In this document: piece after piece, positions 32,289-43,033 of the stretch
Position numbering within the stretch: position 1 is the stretch's first letter
Layout of the letters: each line of letters begins with the position of its first letter
Assembly: GCF_000972845.2 (NCBI RefSeq)
Contig: NC_040025.1
Coordinates: 22,768,021 to 22,832,020 of the forward strand
DNA length: 64,000 nt
Origin: Larimichthys crocea
Lineage: Eukaryota; Chordata; Actinopteri; Sciaenidae
Reading direction: 5' to 3'
The notes under the pieces: generated by a model
Told to the model about the DNA's origin: nothing
The model's input: the letters and a program-made list of their open reading frames with translations, nothing else
Databases searched by the model: none
Translations under genes and position numbers: made by a program

Positions 32289-32361
32289 GTGCTGACAACA
32301 TTACTTTTGCCTTTTTATCAGATTTTGAAAGATTGATTCTGACAAACTATACTCTCAACAG

Positions 32362-32451
32362 GAGGAGATAATATGACTGAAAGTTCCACACAAGGTACTG
32401 TACCCAAAGAAGCATGTAAGCACAAAGTAACCGACAATCATACAGAGGGAT
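32362..32451 (+). pseudogene. samhd1: SAMHD1-like copy B, exon with heavily shifted frame
   Basis: Acceptor CAACAG and donor GTAAGT. Position and residual words (DNM, HTR-like codons, KHKVTDN) match the SAMHD1 segment [20 protein letters not shown]. The frame is disrupted by several indels. Confidence 0.6.
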
Positions 32452-32552
32452 GTAAGTACCTCCACTTCCCATGTTAGCACTCGAACAACATTTAGCTTTG
32501 TCTGATGTAACTTAAATGTTCTGAAAAGTAATATGTTGGATATGATTACCAG

Positions 32553-32664
32553 GATCGCAGATGCCTTTTAAAGCAGACAAGCCATCAAGATTGAAGGCTC
32601 AGAAGGGAAGACGTACACTCTCTCCACAGCCATAGATACATGGAGGCCTACACCAAGCTGACAG
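32553..32664 (+). pseudogene. samhd1: SAMHD1-like copy B, exon ADAFLKAD...AYTKLT
   Basis: Acceptor ACCAG, donor GTCTGT. It encodes IADAF, then (after a missing T) KIEGSEGKTYTLSTAID and MEAYTKLT, the well conserved TAIDDMEAYTKLT block of SAMHD1. A shortened copy of the same exon lies at 40,255-40,317. Confidence 0.78.
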
Positions 32665-32917
32665 GTCTGTAGATACCACTGGGTACAGTTAGCTTTGGTT
32701 TTTGTTTGGTTCCATGAATAGTAATAAAAGACTTATTGTCATCAACCATAAATCCAGCTTTACACTGTTTTTGTAAGCAGGTTTAAATTATATATTTTCA
32801 TATTTAAGACCAAATAATAAGTAAATTCATCACAGTTATATTGCTTTTCCGTGTGCAGTGTCAATTATGTAGTTTGGGAACTATGAAGGATTTGGACCTT
32901 CTCTATTCTTCCTGTAG

Positions 32918-33035
32918 ATAATGTGTTGAACAAATCCTCAACTCCACCTCCAGGAGTGGGCTGAGGCAAGGCATTCAGAGAGGGTCACCTCTCGGGACCC
33001 TACAAGCTTCTGGGTGAAACCGTGCAGAATCCATG
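32918..33035 (+). pseudogene. samhd1: SAMHD1-like copy B, exon DN(I)...LLGET
   Basis: Acceptor CTGTAG, donor GTGTGT. It encodes DNVL, QILNSTS, then LYKLLGET-like words in shifted frames, matching the stretch after AYTKLT in SAMHD1. The equivalent exon in copy C is 41,667-41,716. A further small exon-like piece with good splice sites lies at 33,100-33,146 but has no convincing match. Confidence 0.65.
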
Positions 33036-33202
33036 GTGTGTACTGAGTCTTTGCGAGGCTGAATTGCCTTAACTGTTTGATACTTTCTCTATTTTACAGC
33101 TGGATGTCCTGGACTCCTCCTGTCCATATACAGTTTATATAGCATGGTACGTAATAATAGAGTGTGTTAAAAAAAAAGTGAGTAAAGCCGAACCTTATAA
33201 AG

Positions 33203-34955
33203 CTATTATTTCCAGACATGCAAATGTATTGGGACACTGCCCATTGTATTCCAAATCACATGAAGAAAAAATTATAAAGTTGTTATTACTTTACAGAATA
33301 TGAAGAAAGGGGAGTCCAAATAATAGTGACATTCTGTGAAAAAACATGGTGTGAACAGGTTGGCCCTTTATTTAAGGACTGTAGCAACCAACATAATACA
33401 CGTCCAAATGTAATCACATGCCGATCAACGTGATCATTTTGGCCATTTTGAATGTAATAAAGCCAATATGTAATAACAGCCAATACTGTAATAACTTAGA
33501 AATAGCTAGACTGTAGGCTTTTTCATCTAACACTGAGCACATGTAGGTCACACGACCACTGTTCTATCCTGATTAGCACATTCCCAACAAGTAATCTAGC
33601 TACCATATATATCACAGTAATTAATTATATATTCCTCCATGCATCCATTATGAATTTACATATCTAATTTTTGTACAAGTAATTCTCAAATGGCTCTTTA
33701 CAACCATAATTAAGGAGAGAGAGGCTGCATGTTAACGTACCCTTGATGAATGTAAGGGCGACCAGAAATGCAGTCCTATTATGTATTATTACATTATGGG
33801 ATAACGCTTTTTTTTATGTTACACCAATAACATAATAACCAGCCAGATATGTAACTGACTTATTACTTATTGGCAAAAGTCTATTACATTATTGGCCTCA
33901 AAAACTTATGATTGGAGATGGAAAATATTAAAGAAGTGCAGAAAAATTATAACCGCTCAGCTAAAATGGCAACTAAAACCAGAAAGACATGGAAGAAAAC
34001 AAAACCATTTGAATGAATAGAAGAATAGCCAAAATGGCAAAGGCTCAGCCAAGATCAGCTTCAGGGAGATCAAAGAAGGCTAAATTACTTGTGAGTACCC
34101 TCAAAGTCCAATTTTGCAAAATATGACTTTTTGAACAGGGTTATGATTTGCCAAAGAACACACTGACTGGCCTAAAAGAAAATGGCTCAACATTTTCTGG
34201 GACTGATGATAGCAAGATTGTTCTTTTTGAGTCTTAGGTTCCAGAAAGTTTGTCAGCGACCCCAAACACTGATTTCAAGCCATAGTACATTGTGAAGACA
34301 GTGAAGCAGGGTGGCGCAAGCATCATGACATGGAGATGTTTCTCATCCTATGGTGTGGGGCCTATGCAGAGCATACCAGGGTCATGGATCAGTCTGAATA
34401 CACCAAAATATTGAAGAGTCATGTTGCCTTATGCCGAAGAGGATAGGTCCTTGAACGGGTGTTTCAACAAGAGAACTTACCAAAACACACCAGTTTGTAG
34501 ACCACAACATTAACGCTATGGAGTGGCCAGCCCAATCCTTGGACCTTAACCAACAAAAAACTTGTGGAGTGACATAAAAATGGTGTTTCTGAGGCAAAGC
34601 CAAGAAATGCAAAGAATTGTGAAAAGTAGTACAATCGTCCTGGGCTGGAATACCTGTTTACAGGTGCAAAAGTTGGTCGCAACACAGATGTGAAGTGTTC
34701 TGAGAACAGTGGGTGTAAACTAATATAAGTTAATGATTCAACAGGAAAGCTCAATCTTCAAGCATTTTCAGTTTTATACAGTAAATGTTTGAGTTTTAAA
34801 AATGCGCTCAATGCACTGCAATTTGAACAGCCCAAATTCATTTTTCGAAAGAAATAACCACATTTTAATTTCTCATGTTTTGATATGGAATAGATGTGTA
34901 GTGTTCCCAATGCATTTTCTTGTAATGGAAAAAAAAAAAGCTATTAAGAATTTTG
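33203..34955 (+). mobile_element. Tc1/mariner-like transposon, both terminal inverted repeats present
   Basis: The left end (AGCTATTATTTCCAGACATG, then AAATGTATTGGGACACTGCC) and right end (CAGTGTTCCC-like word, then AATGCATTTTCTTGTAATGG) are inverted relative to each other over about 65 bases. Inside, transposase words recur in plus orientation (GGCGCAAGCATCATGACATG near 34,312, CAGCCCAATCCTTGG near 34,527) with frameshifts and stops, so no active enzyme is encoded. Length is about 1.75 kb, normal for this superfamily. It interrupts the intron between SAMHD1-like exons 33,035 and 35,596, and the left arm has the same insertion. Confidence 0.8.
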
Positions 34956-35720
34956 GGGGCTAAACTAAGGAATATGATAGTAAAGCGCTTTGTCAGTTAG
35001 GTAAAGTGTATTAAATTGGTATCCATATTGCAACTCACTCACAAATCAATATTTGCAGATTATTTGAGAAAATTATTTTTGCAACAGGGTGCTCCTACAT
35101 TTTGGTTGCGCATTTCACATTTCACCACTGTCGTAATAAGATCATTTATGGAATTTTAGATTCCATAAATCACAGAAGACAAAAAAAGTTACTTTTATAT
35201 TTCTTGTTGCTACAGTAACCTAACGGCTGCTAAAGGTATTTGCCGTTAGCTAGTTAGCCTCAGTCAGCAGTGCAGCTGTGCTGTTTCATGCAGATTTTGT
35301 TTTAATTTTGCTCAGACTTGATAATTCTCCTTGGAGTAGGTCACGTACTTAAGCACGTATAGTTAAGTGACAATCATTTTTCTGAGCGGCTGCGATCAGT
35401 GTATGCCAGCACAGTCAGAACATCGGTCATTGCATGAAGTTGTTTAGGTGTAATTTTTAATCTCATTAACGACACACAGGCCTTGGACAGCGTTCACAAA
35501 AAGCTCCATTTCTTATACACACTAAAAGAAATAAGAATATTTTTACAATAAATATGAATCTACTCTTTAAAGTCTCGATGTCCCTCCTATCTTAGGATGA
35601 TTTGATTTCTTGATTGGAAAAACGGATCTGGGCTCGAAGCACTCACTGGGAATGCTACAATGAGGGGCTGACAGCAGAGGACTTTAGAGTTTGTGGGCCA
35701 GATTTCTAATTCTTACTTTC
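33230..35720 (+). repeat. Right arm of the inverted duplication, proximal part
   Basis: Reverse-complement match to about 26,000-28,612, covering the transposon, the intron with the hairpin and the exon at 35,596. Pairs of positions add up to about 61,800-61,900 throughout, as expected for an unbroken inverted repeat. Confidence 0.85.
35596..35694 (+). pseudogene. samhd1: SAMHD1-like copy B, exon ...LTAEDF
   Basis: Acceptor TCTTAG. Homologous to 26,015-26,151 (inverted) and 42,437-42,534. It ends with LTAEDFRV-type codons, matching the SAMHD1 KAEDFIV motif. The 3' splice donor has been lost (GGGCC where the others have GTTAG), and the frame is disrupted. Confidence 0.7.
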
Positions 35721-35840
35721 ACTCCTTTCGAAATTTTGATCAGATTTGATTTTAAAAAAATGTGTTGCCTTCCGCAGTTGTGGCATAATTTACTATTAAT
35801 ATTCAAAATTAAGCTTATCTCTATTCTTTGTCCTTTTTAG

Positions 35841-35871
35841 ATCAAGCCCCTGACCACAACATGCACAGAAG
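35841..35871 (+). pseudogene. samhd1: SAMHD1-like partial exon, first of two tandem copies
   Basis: Acceptor TTTTTAG, donor AAG/GTGCAG. The 31 bases (ATCAAGCCCC...) correspond to the last third of the MDYGM exon (compare KYDHTGARKRK in copy A). A second copy of this mini-exon with its acceptor and downstream intron lies at 39,848-39,877, on the far side of a 3.8-kb insertion. Confidence 0.6.
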
Positions 35872-35911
35872 GTGCAGAACTAAAGAAGGACAGACAAACT
35901 TTAATTAGGCC

Positions 35912-38900
35912 CGAGCACGGAAACCTTGCGAAGCCCTATTGATTCCAAATGTTTATTATTAGGGCCCGAGCACGGAAACCGTGTCAAGCCCTATTGTTTT
36001 TCGATTGTTTTTTATTTTTTTTTTTTTATTTTTATTATTCCACCCATGAATTGCCTTGTTCAAGGCGTGAATATCCCAAAACTCATGAAAAGTTGCGTAC
36101 CCCCCAAGTTCGGCGTAAAAATTTTGTATTTTGGGGGTCTCCCGCCGCGCGTAGAAATGGCGCTACGGCGCCACCGAGGTTCGGTTTGTCGGAGGAGCCC
36201 CCGGAACACGTTTTCCGCCCCCGTGTACTGGACTTGGTGGAGTATGAACGTGCCCCGTACGACCAAAACGTCCTCTTGGTGCCCGTGTTTCCGGATAAAA
36301 GGTATGGGCGGCGGCAATTTTGGGTCAAAGTTCACGTTTTGATGATTTTTTTGTGTCATTTCCAGGGGGCGTATTGGAACGACCTCCTCCTAGGGCTTTC
36401 TCCGATCCTTTTGAAACTGTGGCACATGGTTCATGAGGCTTGGACGATGAAATTATAAAAATCATAACTTTTGATGGACTATGTCCAGAGGGCGTGGCCA
36501 CGAAATTCTCCATTTTTTGCCATAAAATTTCAAGTGCGATACTTTGTGAAAAATTCTCCAATCTTCACCAAACTTTGAATATATAAGGGCAGTCTGGCCT
36601 AAATACATTTCCCACAAAAATAGTCGGTGAGTTTGCATAATCGCCATCCTAGTGACACAAAAAAGACACGTTTTACGCGATGGCGTGCCGCTCGGACAAG
36701 TATTGATCATATCCACCTCAAACTAGGTGTGGATGTTTGTCAGGCCCTTGGACTTGACTCTAGGAATAAGTTCAACTTTTCATCAAAGGCGTGGCCGTGA
36801 CGTGTCGTAAAGTTGCCTGCACAAAAAGACTCCATTGACGTTTTGGGCTGATTTTCGGCAAAAGTGTGCGGCTATCATAGACTTTGTCAGAGCTTGTCTG
36901 AACTTGTGTGAGTGTTAACACGTATTATGCAAAGTCGGCTGGCTAATATAATGAGGGTGAGGGGCAAGGATCGCTCTATAGCGCCCCTTGAATGTTTCTT
37001 TTGAAGCACCCCGCCACAGTTGTGAACACAGATTAGGAAACGCAGCTTGAGTTATGGGGCATCACAAGACCTACAAAAGTCTCTTGGAGGGCAATTGTAA
37101 AATGAACAGGAAGTTACATATTTAAGCCATAAAATCACATTTTTCTGTGTTTCGAACTTTTGAGACTGGGTCGTATTTTAAGGACTCTCCTAGGGCTTTT
37201 CGTCCGATCTTCCTTGAAACTTGCTGCATGGGTTTATGAGGCTTTTCATGAAAGTTATCAAAAATCATAACTTTTTTGATTTACTAGGTCAGAGGGGCGG
37301 GCCAGCGACATCCCAATTTCTTAAGTGCTGTAACGTTGGAAAAAGCTCCAATCTTCACAAAACTTCTCGATACAGCGGTAAGTCTGTGCCATAGAACATT
37401 TTCCACAAAAATATTCTGTGAGTTTTTCATAGCGCCTCCTAGAGGAGACAAAAAGACCACTTTTTGCGAGATGACGTCCAGCTCGACAATAGTGACCATA
37501 TCCACCTAAACTAAGCAGGAGTTGTCAAGGCCTTGGACTTGCAGCTGAGAAATAATTTTCAACTCATTTTGTCCCACGAGGAGGCGCTTAATGAACAAAA
37601 TTGCATGTGAGCGAATATCGCAGGAACGCTTCAGCGAAACGGAACCATTGTGAGTCATGCTTCGAGGCGCGTGTCCCAGGTCCAGGAAAAAATATGGTGT
37701 CATTTCGTCCTCGAGGGGCGCGATAATTACCAAAAATTTTATCAAAATATTATTTTTTGGGGAACGTTGGGCCATGTCACAGGCGCACATTTCGACGTGC
37801 GCATATGCGAGGGCCCCGCCATCGCTGCGTTGGCAGCTTTTAATTGTTTTTTTTTTATTTATAGGCACCCAATGAATTGGCCTTTTTCAAGGCTTGTAAT
37901 ATCCCCAAAAACTCATGAAATTTGCTTCCCCCCAATCGGCGTAAAAATTTTGTATTTTGGGGGTCTCGCGCACGCGCGTAACATAAATGGCTCTACGTGC
38001 GCCACTAGGTTTCGTGGTCTGAGGGAGCCCCACGCCAGGTTTTTTTGCCCACGTGTAAGGGAACTTGGGGGAGTATGTAACATGCCCAGTCGCACCAAAA
38101 AGTCCGCTTGGGACCCGGTTTCGGTAAAGGGTACGGCGGCCATTTTGGGTCAAGTGCACGTTTTTGTGAGGTTTTGGTCATTTCCGGGGTCGCATTTGAA
38201 CCGAACTCCTCCTAGGGCTTTTGTCCGGATCCTTTGAAACTGGCACAGGGTTCATGAGGCTTTGACGATGAAAATTAGCAAAATCAGAACGTTTTTTTGA
38301 GTAACTATTCAGAGGGGCGGGCCAAAAATTCTCCAGTGCATAAAATTTCAAAGTGCCATAAATTGGTGAAAAATTCCTCAAGCTTCCACCAAACTTTGAT
38401 AGTATAATGGGCATCTGTCCTAAAATACATTTCCACAAAAATATAGTCGGGTGATTTTCTAGCGCTCCTAGTGACGACAAAAGGTCCACTTTTCACGAGA
38501 TGGCGTGCAGCTCGGACAATATGGATCAGATCCACCTCAAACAGGTGTGGATGTTGGCAAGGCCTTGGACTTTGACTCTGAGAAATAATTCAACTTTTTC
38601 TAAAGGCGTGGCCGTGGAGGGCGGCAAAGTGGACGCTCACAAAAAAACAAGACTCCATTGACGTTTTTGGCGGGAATTTTTCGGGCAAAGTGTGCGGCTA
38701 TCATATACGTTGGTTCAGGCTGTCTGAACTTGTTGTGAATTGTTACAGCACTATTATGCCAATTCGGCTGCATAATTAATGAGGAGGAGGGGCAAATCGG
38801 TCTATATCGCCCCCCTTGAATTTATTCTTTGAAGCATCCCCGCGCACAGGTTTTGAACACAGATTAAGGAACCTCAGGCTGAGTTTATGGGGCATCCACA

Positions 38901-39698
38901 AGACCTACAAAAAAGTCCTCTTGGAGCAATTTGTTAAAATTAGACAGAAGGTGACAGATTAAGCATGAAAATCACCATTTTGCTTGGTTTTCAAGTTTGA
39001 TAAGGGTCGATTTGAAATGAACGCCTCCTAGAGCTTTCGCCGATTTCGTGAAACTTCTGCATGTGGTTTATGATGCAGTTAAATGAAAAGTTATCAAAAT
39101 CATAACTTTTTTGATGTACCTAGGTGCAGAGGGGCGGGGAAAAAGAAATTCCCCATTTTTTCGCAAGTCTAGTACTTTGTGAACAAAGCTCCAATCTTCA
39201 CAAACTTCTCAGATACAACGGTATCTGGCCCTAAATACATGTCCACAAAAATATTCTGTGATTTTCAAGCGCCTCCTATGGAGACAAAAAAGACCACTTT
39301 TACAAGATGAACGTCCAGCTCAGTACAATATTGCCATATCCACCTCAAACGAAAGCATGGATGTTGTCAAGCCTTGTACTTGACATCTGAGAAATCATTT
39401 CACACTCAGTTGTCCACGGAGAGTCGCGTTATAACAATTGCATTTGAGCTCCATACTCAGGGAACGCTGTCAAAGCGAAAAGGACCAAATGTGAATGTCC
39501 ATGCTTCGAGGCGAGGTCCCAGTCCCAGGAAACAATAGGGTGTCATTCGTCCTCTAGGGGCGCTATTAATTACCAAACTTTTGTCCAAAATGATTAATTT
39601 TGGGGAAACGGTGTGCATTTCCACATGCCACAGGTCGCTTGGCATATGCAAAGCGTGGCCCGACCCATCGCCTGCTTGCAGCTTTTAATTTCAGTCTT
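35912..39698 (+). mobile_element. Tandem non-coding element beginning GGCCCGAGCACGG, two 1.8-kb units
   Basis: The insertion starts with GGCCCGAGCACGGAAACC, repeated once 45 bases on. It consists of two related units starting near 36,043 and 37,868 (shared words GGCGTAAAAATTTTGTATTT, TTGGGGGTCTC). Each unit has two diverged halves about 800 bases apart, recognisable by GGGCGTGGCC- or GGGGCGGGCC-type words. The right end near 39,695 is followed by TTTTAATTTCAG, and the left flank has a similar TTTAATTA, a possible target duplication. Open frames inside (for example 35,949-36,458) differ between units and look accidental. This resembles a dispersed fish repeat starting GCCCGAGCAC; I cannot name its class. 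Confidence 0.65.
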
Positions 39699-39847
39699 TA
39701 TTTGCGTCAGTGACTGATTGTGTGTATATTAATTTATCACCCTCCTGTAATGTATGATTCTTATGTATCGTGTTCTTCCTTTTGCATAAGTTTTACTTAG
39801 AGTCATAACTAGTTAAAAAAGGCTTATCTCTTACCTTTGTCTTTTAG

Positions 39848-40135
39848 ATCAAGCCTGACCACAACGTTGCACAGAAGGTCAGAACTAAAGCAAGGACAAC
39901 AAAACTTTTAATTTCAGTCTTTATTTGCTTCAGATGTATGCTGATTGTGTGTATTTCTTCATAATGTAGCCTCTGTAATGTCATGATTCTCAAATTTATT
40001 CTGTTTTTTCTTTTGTCTGCTTTTCTGAGCAGTTGATCACGTTTTACTACAAGAAGACTGGTGACGAGGGTTTTGAGGCTGTACAGGAAATTTGAGCAGC
40101 AGTGGCGGAGGTGAAACATTCATCCAGAATACAGG
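39848..40135 (+). pseudogene. samhd1: SAMHD1-like copy B, second mini-exon and C-terminal exon
   Basis: The mini-exon 39,848-39,877 (acceptor TTTTAG, donor AAG/GTCAGA) is followed by an intron similar to that of copy A and then the C-terminal exon. That exon reads FSEQLITFYYKKTGDEGFE and, after a shift, KFEQQWRR. It matches copy A (FSEKLIRFYCKKTDD) but has lost about 30 bases at its 5' end, including the original acceptor. Confidence 0.7.
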
Positions 40136-40254
40136 GTACAGATTTGGTCTTGGCTGTTAAATAAAGGAGTTCTCAGTGAATTTATGTCGATCGACTAATC
40201 AATTTGATCGACTAATCATCTGATGTAGCTTTAATGTTCTGTATGATTATCCAG

Positions 40255-40317
40255 GATCACATCCTCCACAGCCATGGATGACATGAAGGCCGACGCCAAC
40301 CTGATAGGTTGGTAGAT
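40255..40317 (+). pseudogene. samhd1: SAMHD1-like copy C, truncated exon TSSTAMDDMKA
   Basis: After CCAG the sequence encodes ITSSTAMDDMKADANLI and ends at a GTTGGT donor. It equals the exon 32,553-32,664 with its middle deleted. The following intron keeps AGATACCA and GAATAGTAAT words of the copy B intron, so copy C is a partial tandem duplicate of copy B. Confidence 0.65.
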
Positions 40318-40384
40318 ACCAATGTGTGCAAATAGCCTGGTTATTTGTTGTTTACATGAATAGTAATATAAAGCCATTTACATC

Positions 40385-41400
40385 CAGTGGTCGGCAGAAT
40401 TATTAGAACACTTTCAGTTGTATTTGTTGAATTGGTCATTAAAAGAAGTATTAAAAAAAATGAAATATCTTTCATCATTATGCTCTATAAACTATAGAAA
40501 TAGAGCCAGCATAAGGAGATTTAGGTAATTCTTTAAAAAAAAAAAACTTGAGATGCAGCCAAGCCACTGTAAAAATACACTCTAGACCGCCATGATGCCA
40601 CCAATTCATACCAGAACCAGGCAGAGAGAGGCAGAAAAAAGAAAAAAAGACAAGTGAAGCATCTCAAAACTCTCAGTCTTAAGGCTGAAGAAAGCAGCTC
40701 ACAAGAACTGTGTTACAGATCAACGGGGGTATAAAAATGAGTGTCTATTGCCAAAAGTTAAACACAGAGGGGATAGTATTATAGTATTATGGTGTGGGTT
40801 GCCATTTCAGCCTCAGGGACAGGTGACTTAGTGAAAATTGATGGCATCATGGATACGAAAGTATACCACAAGATTCTGGTGAGACACAGAATAGCATCTG
40901 GGAGTTGTCTTATTAGGCTGATTAATTTTCCAAGAGGACAATGACCATAAATATTATTCTAACTATTATCTGAACTACCTGTGACACAAGACGTCTGCTG
41001 AAACATTGAAAATTATGGACTGGCCCCCTCAAAGTACAGACCTCAACCCCATAGAGCAAATTTGGAGCAAGTTGGAAAATAAACTGGATAGATCTATCGT
41101 ACATTCAAAGGAAAGCCTTTGGCTTGAGTTGCAGAAGGCATGGGATAACATTAGTGCTGAAGTTATATTGACACAGTGCCAGAGAGATGTTGACGCTGGT
41201 GTAGTTGCTGCAAAAGATGGACATACTGATTTTATCCACTTTTAACTTGAATATTTAGTCTCACACTCACTTCATCTGATATTTGTTGTGCTCAGAGTAA
41301 CCATCTGCATGTTTCATGAACATTATGAAGTGAATGTTTTGGAGGGGAAAAAAATTTCAATATTTTCTGCCTGGTGTGTCTATTATTTTGGCTCCACCCC
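40385..41400 (+). mobile_element. Second Tc1-like transposon (different family), decayed
   Basis: It begins near 40,388 with GTCGGCAGAATTATTAGAAC and ends near 41,400 with a complementary-style end (TATTATTTTGGCTCCACC). The plus-strand frame 41,006-41,245 encodes the transposase C-terminus with MDWPPQSTDLNPIEQIWSKL, which carries the third catalytic acid (Glu in NPIE). Upstream, EDNDHK near 40,938 carries the second. Stops and internal loss make it inactive. It sits in the intron between exons 40,317 and 41,667 of copy C and has no counterpart elsewhere in the window. Confidence 0.78.
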
Positions 41401-41666
41401 ACCTGTATAATTGTGAGCATTTTACATCTAAAAGAATAGATGAAGTTTCCGCACTTTAAGTTAATGTTTAATGCCAGAATCCTGTAAAAATGAGAGTGAA
41501 GGCCAGCCAGATGTTTTATCACAGCTGTTAAAATAAGAAATTATGCTTTTCAATCCAGTTTCATCATCCGTTATATTGCTTGCTCAGTTACTTAGGGTTT
41601 GATGTTGTATTTTTGAAAACTATGAATGATTTTTGTGGAACTGTCTCGTTTTCTTCCTTACTGTAG

Positions 41667-41716
41667 GCTGTGGGTATATCTGTCTTCTGGGCAAACACTC
41701 TGAGAGACTCACCGTG
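41667..41716 (+). pseudogene. samhd1: SAMHD1-like copy C, shortened LLGET exon
   Basis: Acceptor CTGTAG, donor GTGTGT. The bases CTTCTGGGCAAAC...CCGTG match the end of the copy B exon 32,918-33,035, but its first half is missing. The preceding intron shares TTATATTGCTT and following words with 32,835-32,900. Confidence 0.55.
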
Positions 41717-42436
41717 GTGTGTACTCATGTGTTCGACACATTACCACTTTCACTGTTATAACAAAGCTGATTGATGTCATGCTTGGTTCTGTTCTCTCCT
41801 AATAAATTCAATGTTGGATTTGTGATATAGCAGATGAGTAATATTATAGGATGAAATCTCACTTAGACTGGCCGTTTTAATGCTGTTCCTCCTCGTTCCG
41901 GTGGTCCAAGGCTCCCGTGCTAGGGGTGTAAAAAAACAACATTTCAATGATGCTCCAAGCTCCAAGTCTGTCCCCTAAATTCCACCGGCATGGATTTGTG
42001 ATGCTGTGACAATGTTTTGGTCCGTTCTCCATGTAACTTCATATATCATTAAGAGTGTTTCGAAGTAGATTAGGACCGTTTGTAACTTCCTCAGACTGAT
42101 CACTTTTTCTTTAGGTTTTTTTTACTTCTAAAAACAGTAGGTCACTTAGTTAACACTAAAATCTAATGGATTTTAGGGTGTATTTTCATTGCGATTTGTG
42201 GTTGATGAAACTGTAAATTTGTCAAATTCGGTCCCCAATATCACAATCTTCCAAGTTACTATAGCTGTCATGTTTCATGAGATATGGTTCTCATATAAAA
42301 GTGTAAACAAAAGTTTTTCATAACTGACACACAGGTTTTTGGCAAAAGCTCAATTTCCCTAAAAGAAACAAATATGGTATTTTTTACATTTTATGTGGAA
42401 AGTTACTCTTCAAGATCTCTGTTCCTCCCCTCTTAG

Positions 42437-42534
42437 GATGCATTGTCATTTTGGAAAAAGGGAACTGGGCTCAGCACTTTCTCCAAGGGAGTGTGCTGGA
42501 ATGAGGAGCTGAATCCGAAGACTTCTGTAATCAT
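42437..42534 (+). pseudogene. samhd1: SAMHD1-like copy C, exon ELNPEDFVIM
   Basis: Acceptor TCTTAG. It ends in ELN-PEDF-VIM-type codons like copy A, with one base lost before the PEDF part and a donor reduced to TTTAGT. Single copy of the 44-base segment that is doubled in copy A. Confidence 0.7.
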
Positions 42535-42674
42535 GTTTAGTCTAATTACCTTTCACTTCACCGTTCTTAAAATCTTGGTCTGATTGTTTGTAATGATGTT
42601 TGCCTTCCTCAGTGTGGCCTAAGTCACTTGTGAATATGAACAACATGAATGTCTGCCTTACCTTTTTCTTTTAG

Positions 42675-42769
42675 GTCATTACTACGGATTATGGGAGGAG
42701 ATGCCAGGACCCATTGATAAATTAATTTCTACAGGCAAGTAGGACATACCGGGGCGAGGCAAGACGGAG
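42675..42769 (+). pseudogene. samhd1: SAMHD1-like copy C, MDYGM-type exon
   Basis: Acceptor CTTTTAG, donor GAG/GTCGAA. The same exon as 25,781-25,876 in copy A, but with substitutions and small indels (VITTDYG at the start, a stop where copy A has KYDH). Length is one base short of 96. Confidence 0.72.
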
Positions 42770-42891
42770 GTCGAAAAAGCCAATGAAACAAACTTTTAAT
42801 TTAAGTTTTATTTGACTGGGTGTTTGCTTCATTGTGTATTTCGGCGTCATTCCGCCTCTGTCATGTCTTCTTCTCAAATCTCTGCTGTCAG

Positions 42892-43033
42892 GAAGTAAGG
42901 TGTCCAGGATACGCCCACCTTGCTTTCTGGAGAAAGCTGATCAGGTTTTACTGCAGAAAGACTGAATGACCAGTTTTTTGCGAAAGGCACAATAGAATTT
43001 GGAGGTGGTGCAGAACAAGGTGTCCAGATACAG
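42892..43033 (+). pseudogene. samhd1: SAMHD1-like copy C, C-terminal exon
   Basis: Acceptor CTGTCAG, donor GTATAT. It corresponds to 25,507-25,652 (KVSRIRP, then ESxLIRFYCRKT) with a frame break after KKT and an altered tail. It is followed by sequence complementary to the left arm up to the gap at 44,510. Confidence 0.7.

Noticed and set aside
33100..33146. Additional SAMHD1-like exon with good splice signals
   Set aside because: The encoded words do not match the expected segment, so it is mentioned only in the neighbouring entry.
35949..36458. 169-codon open frame in the 1.8-kb element
   Set aside because: Not preserved in the second unit at 37,868 and without known motifs. Probably accidental in GC-richer sequence.
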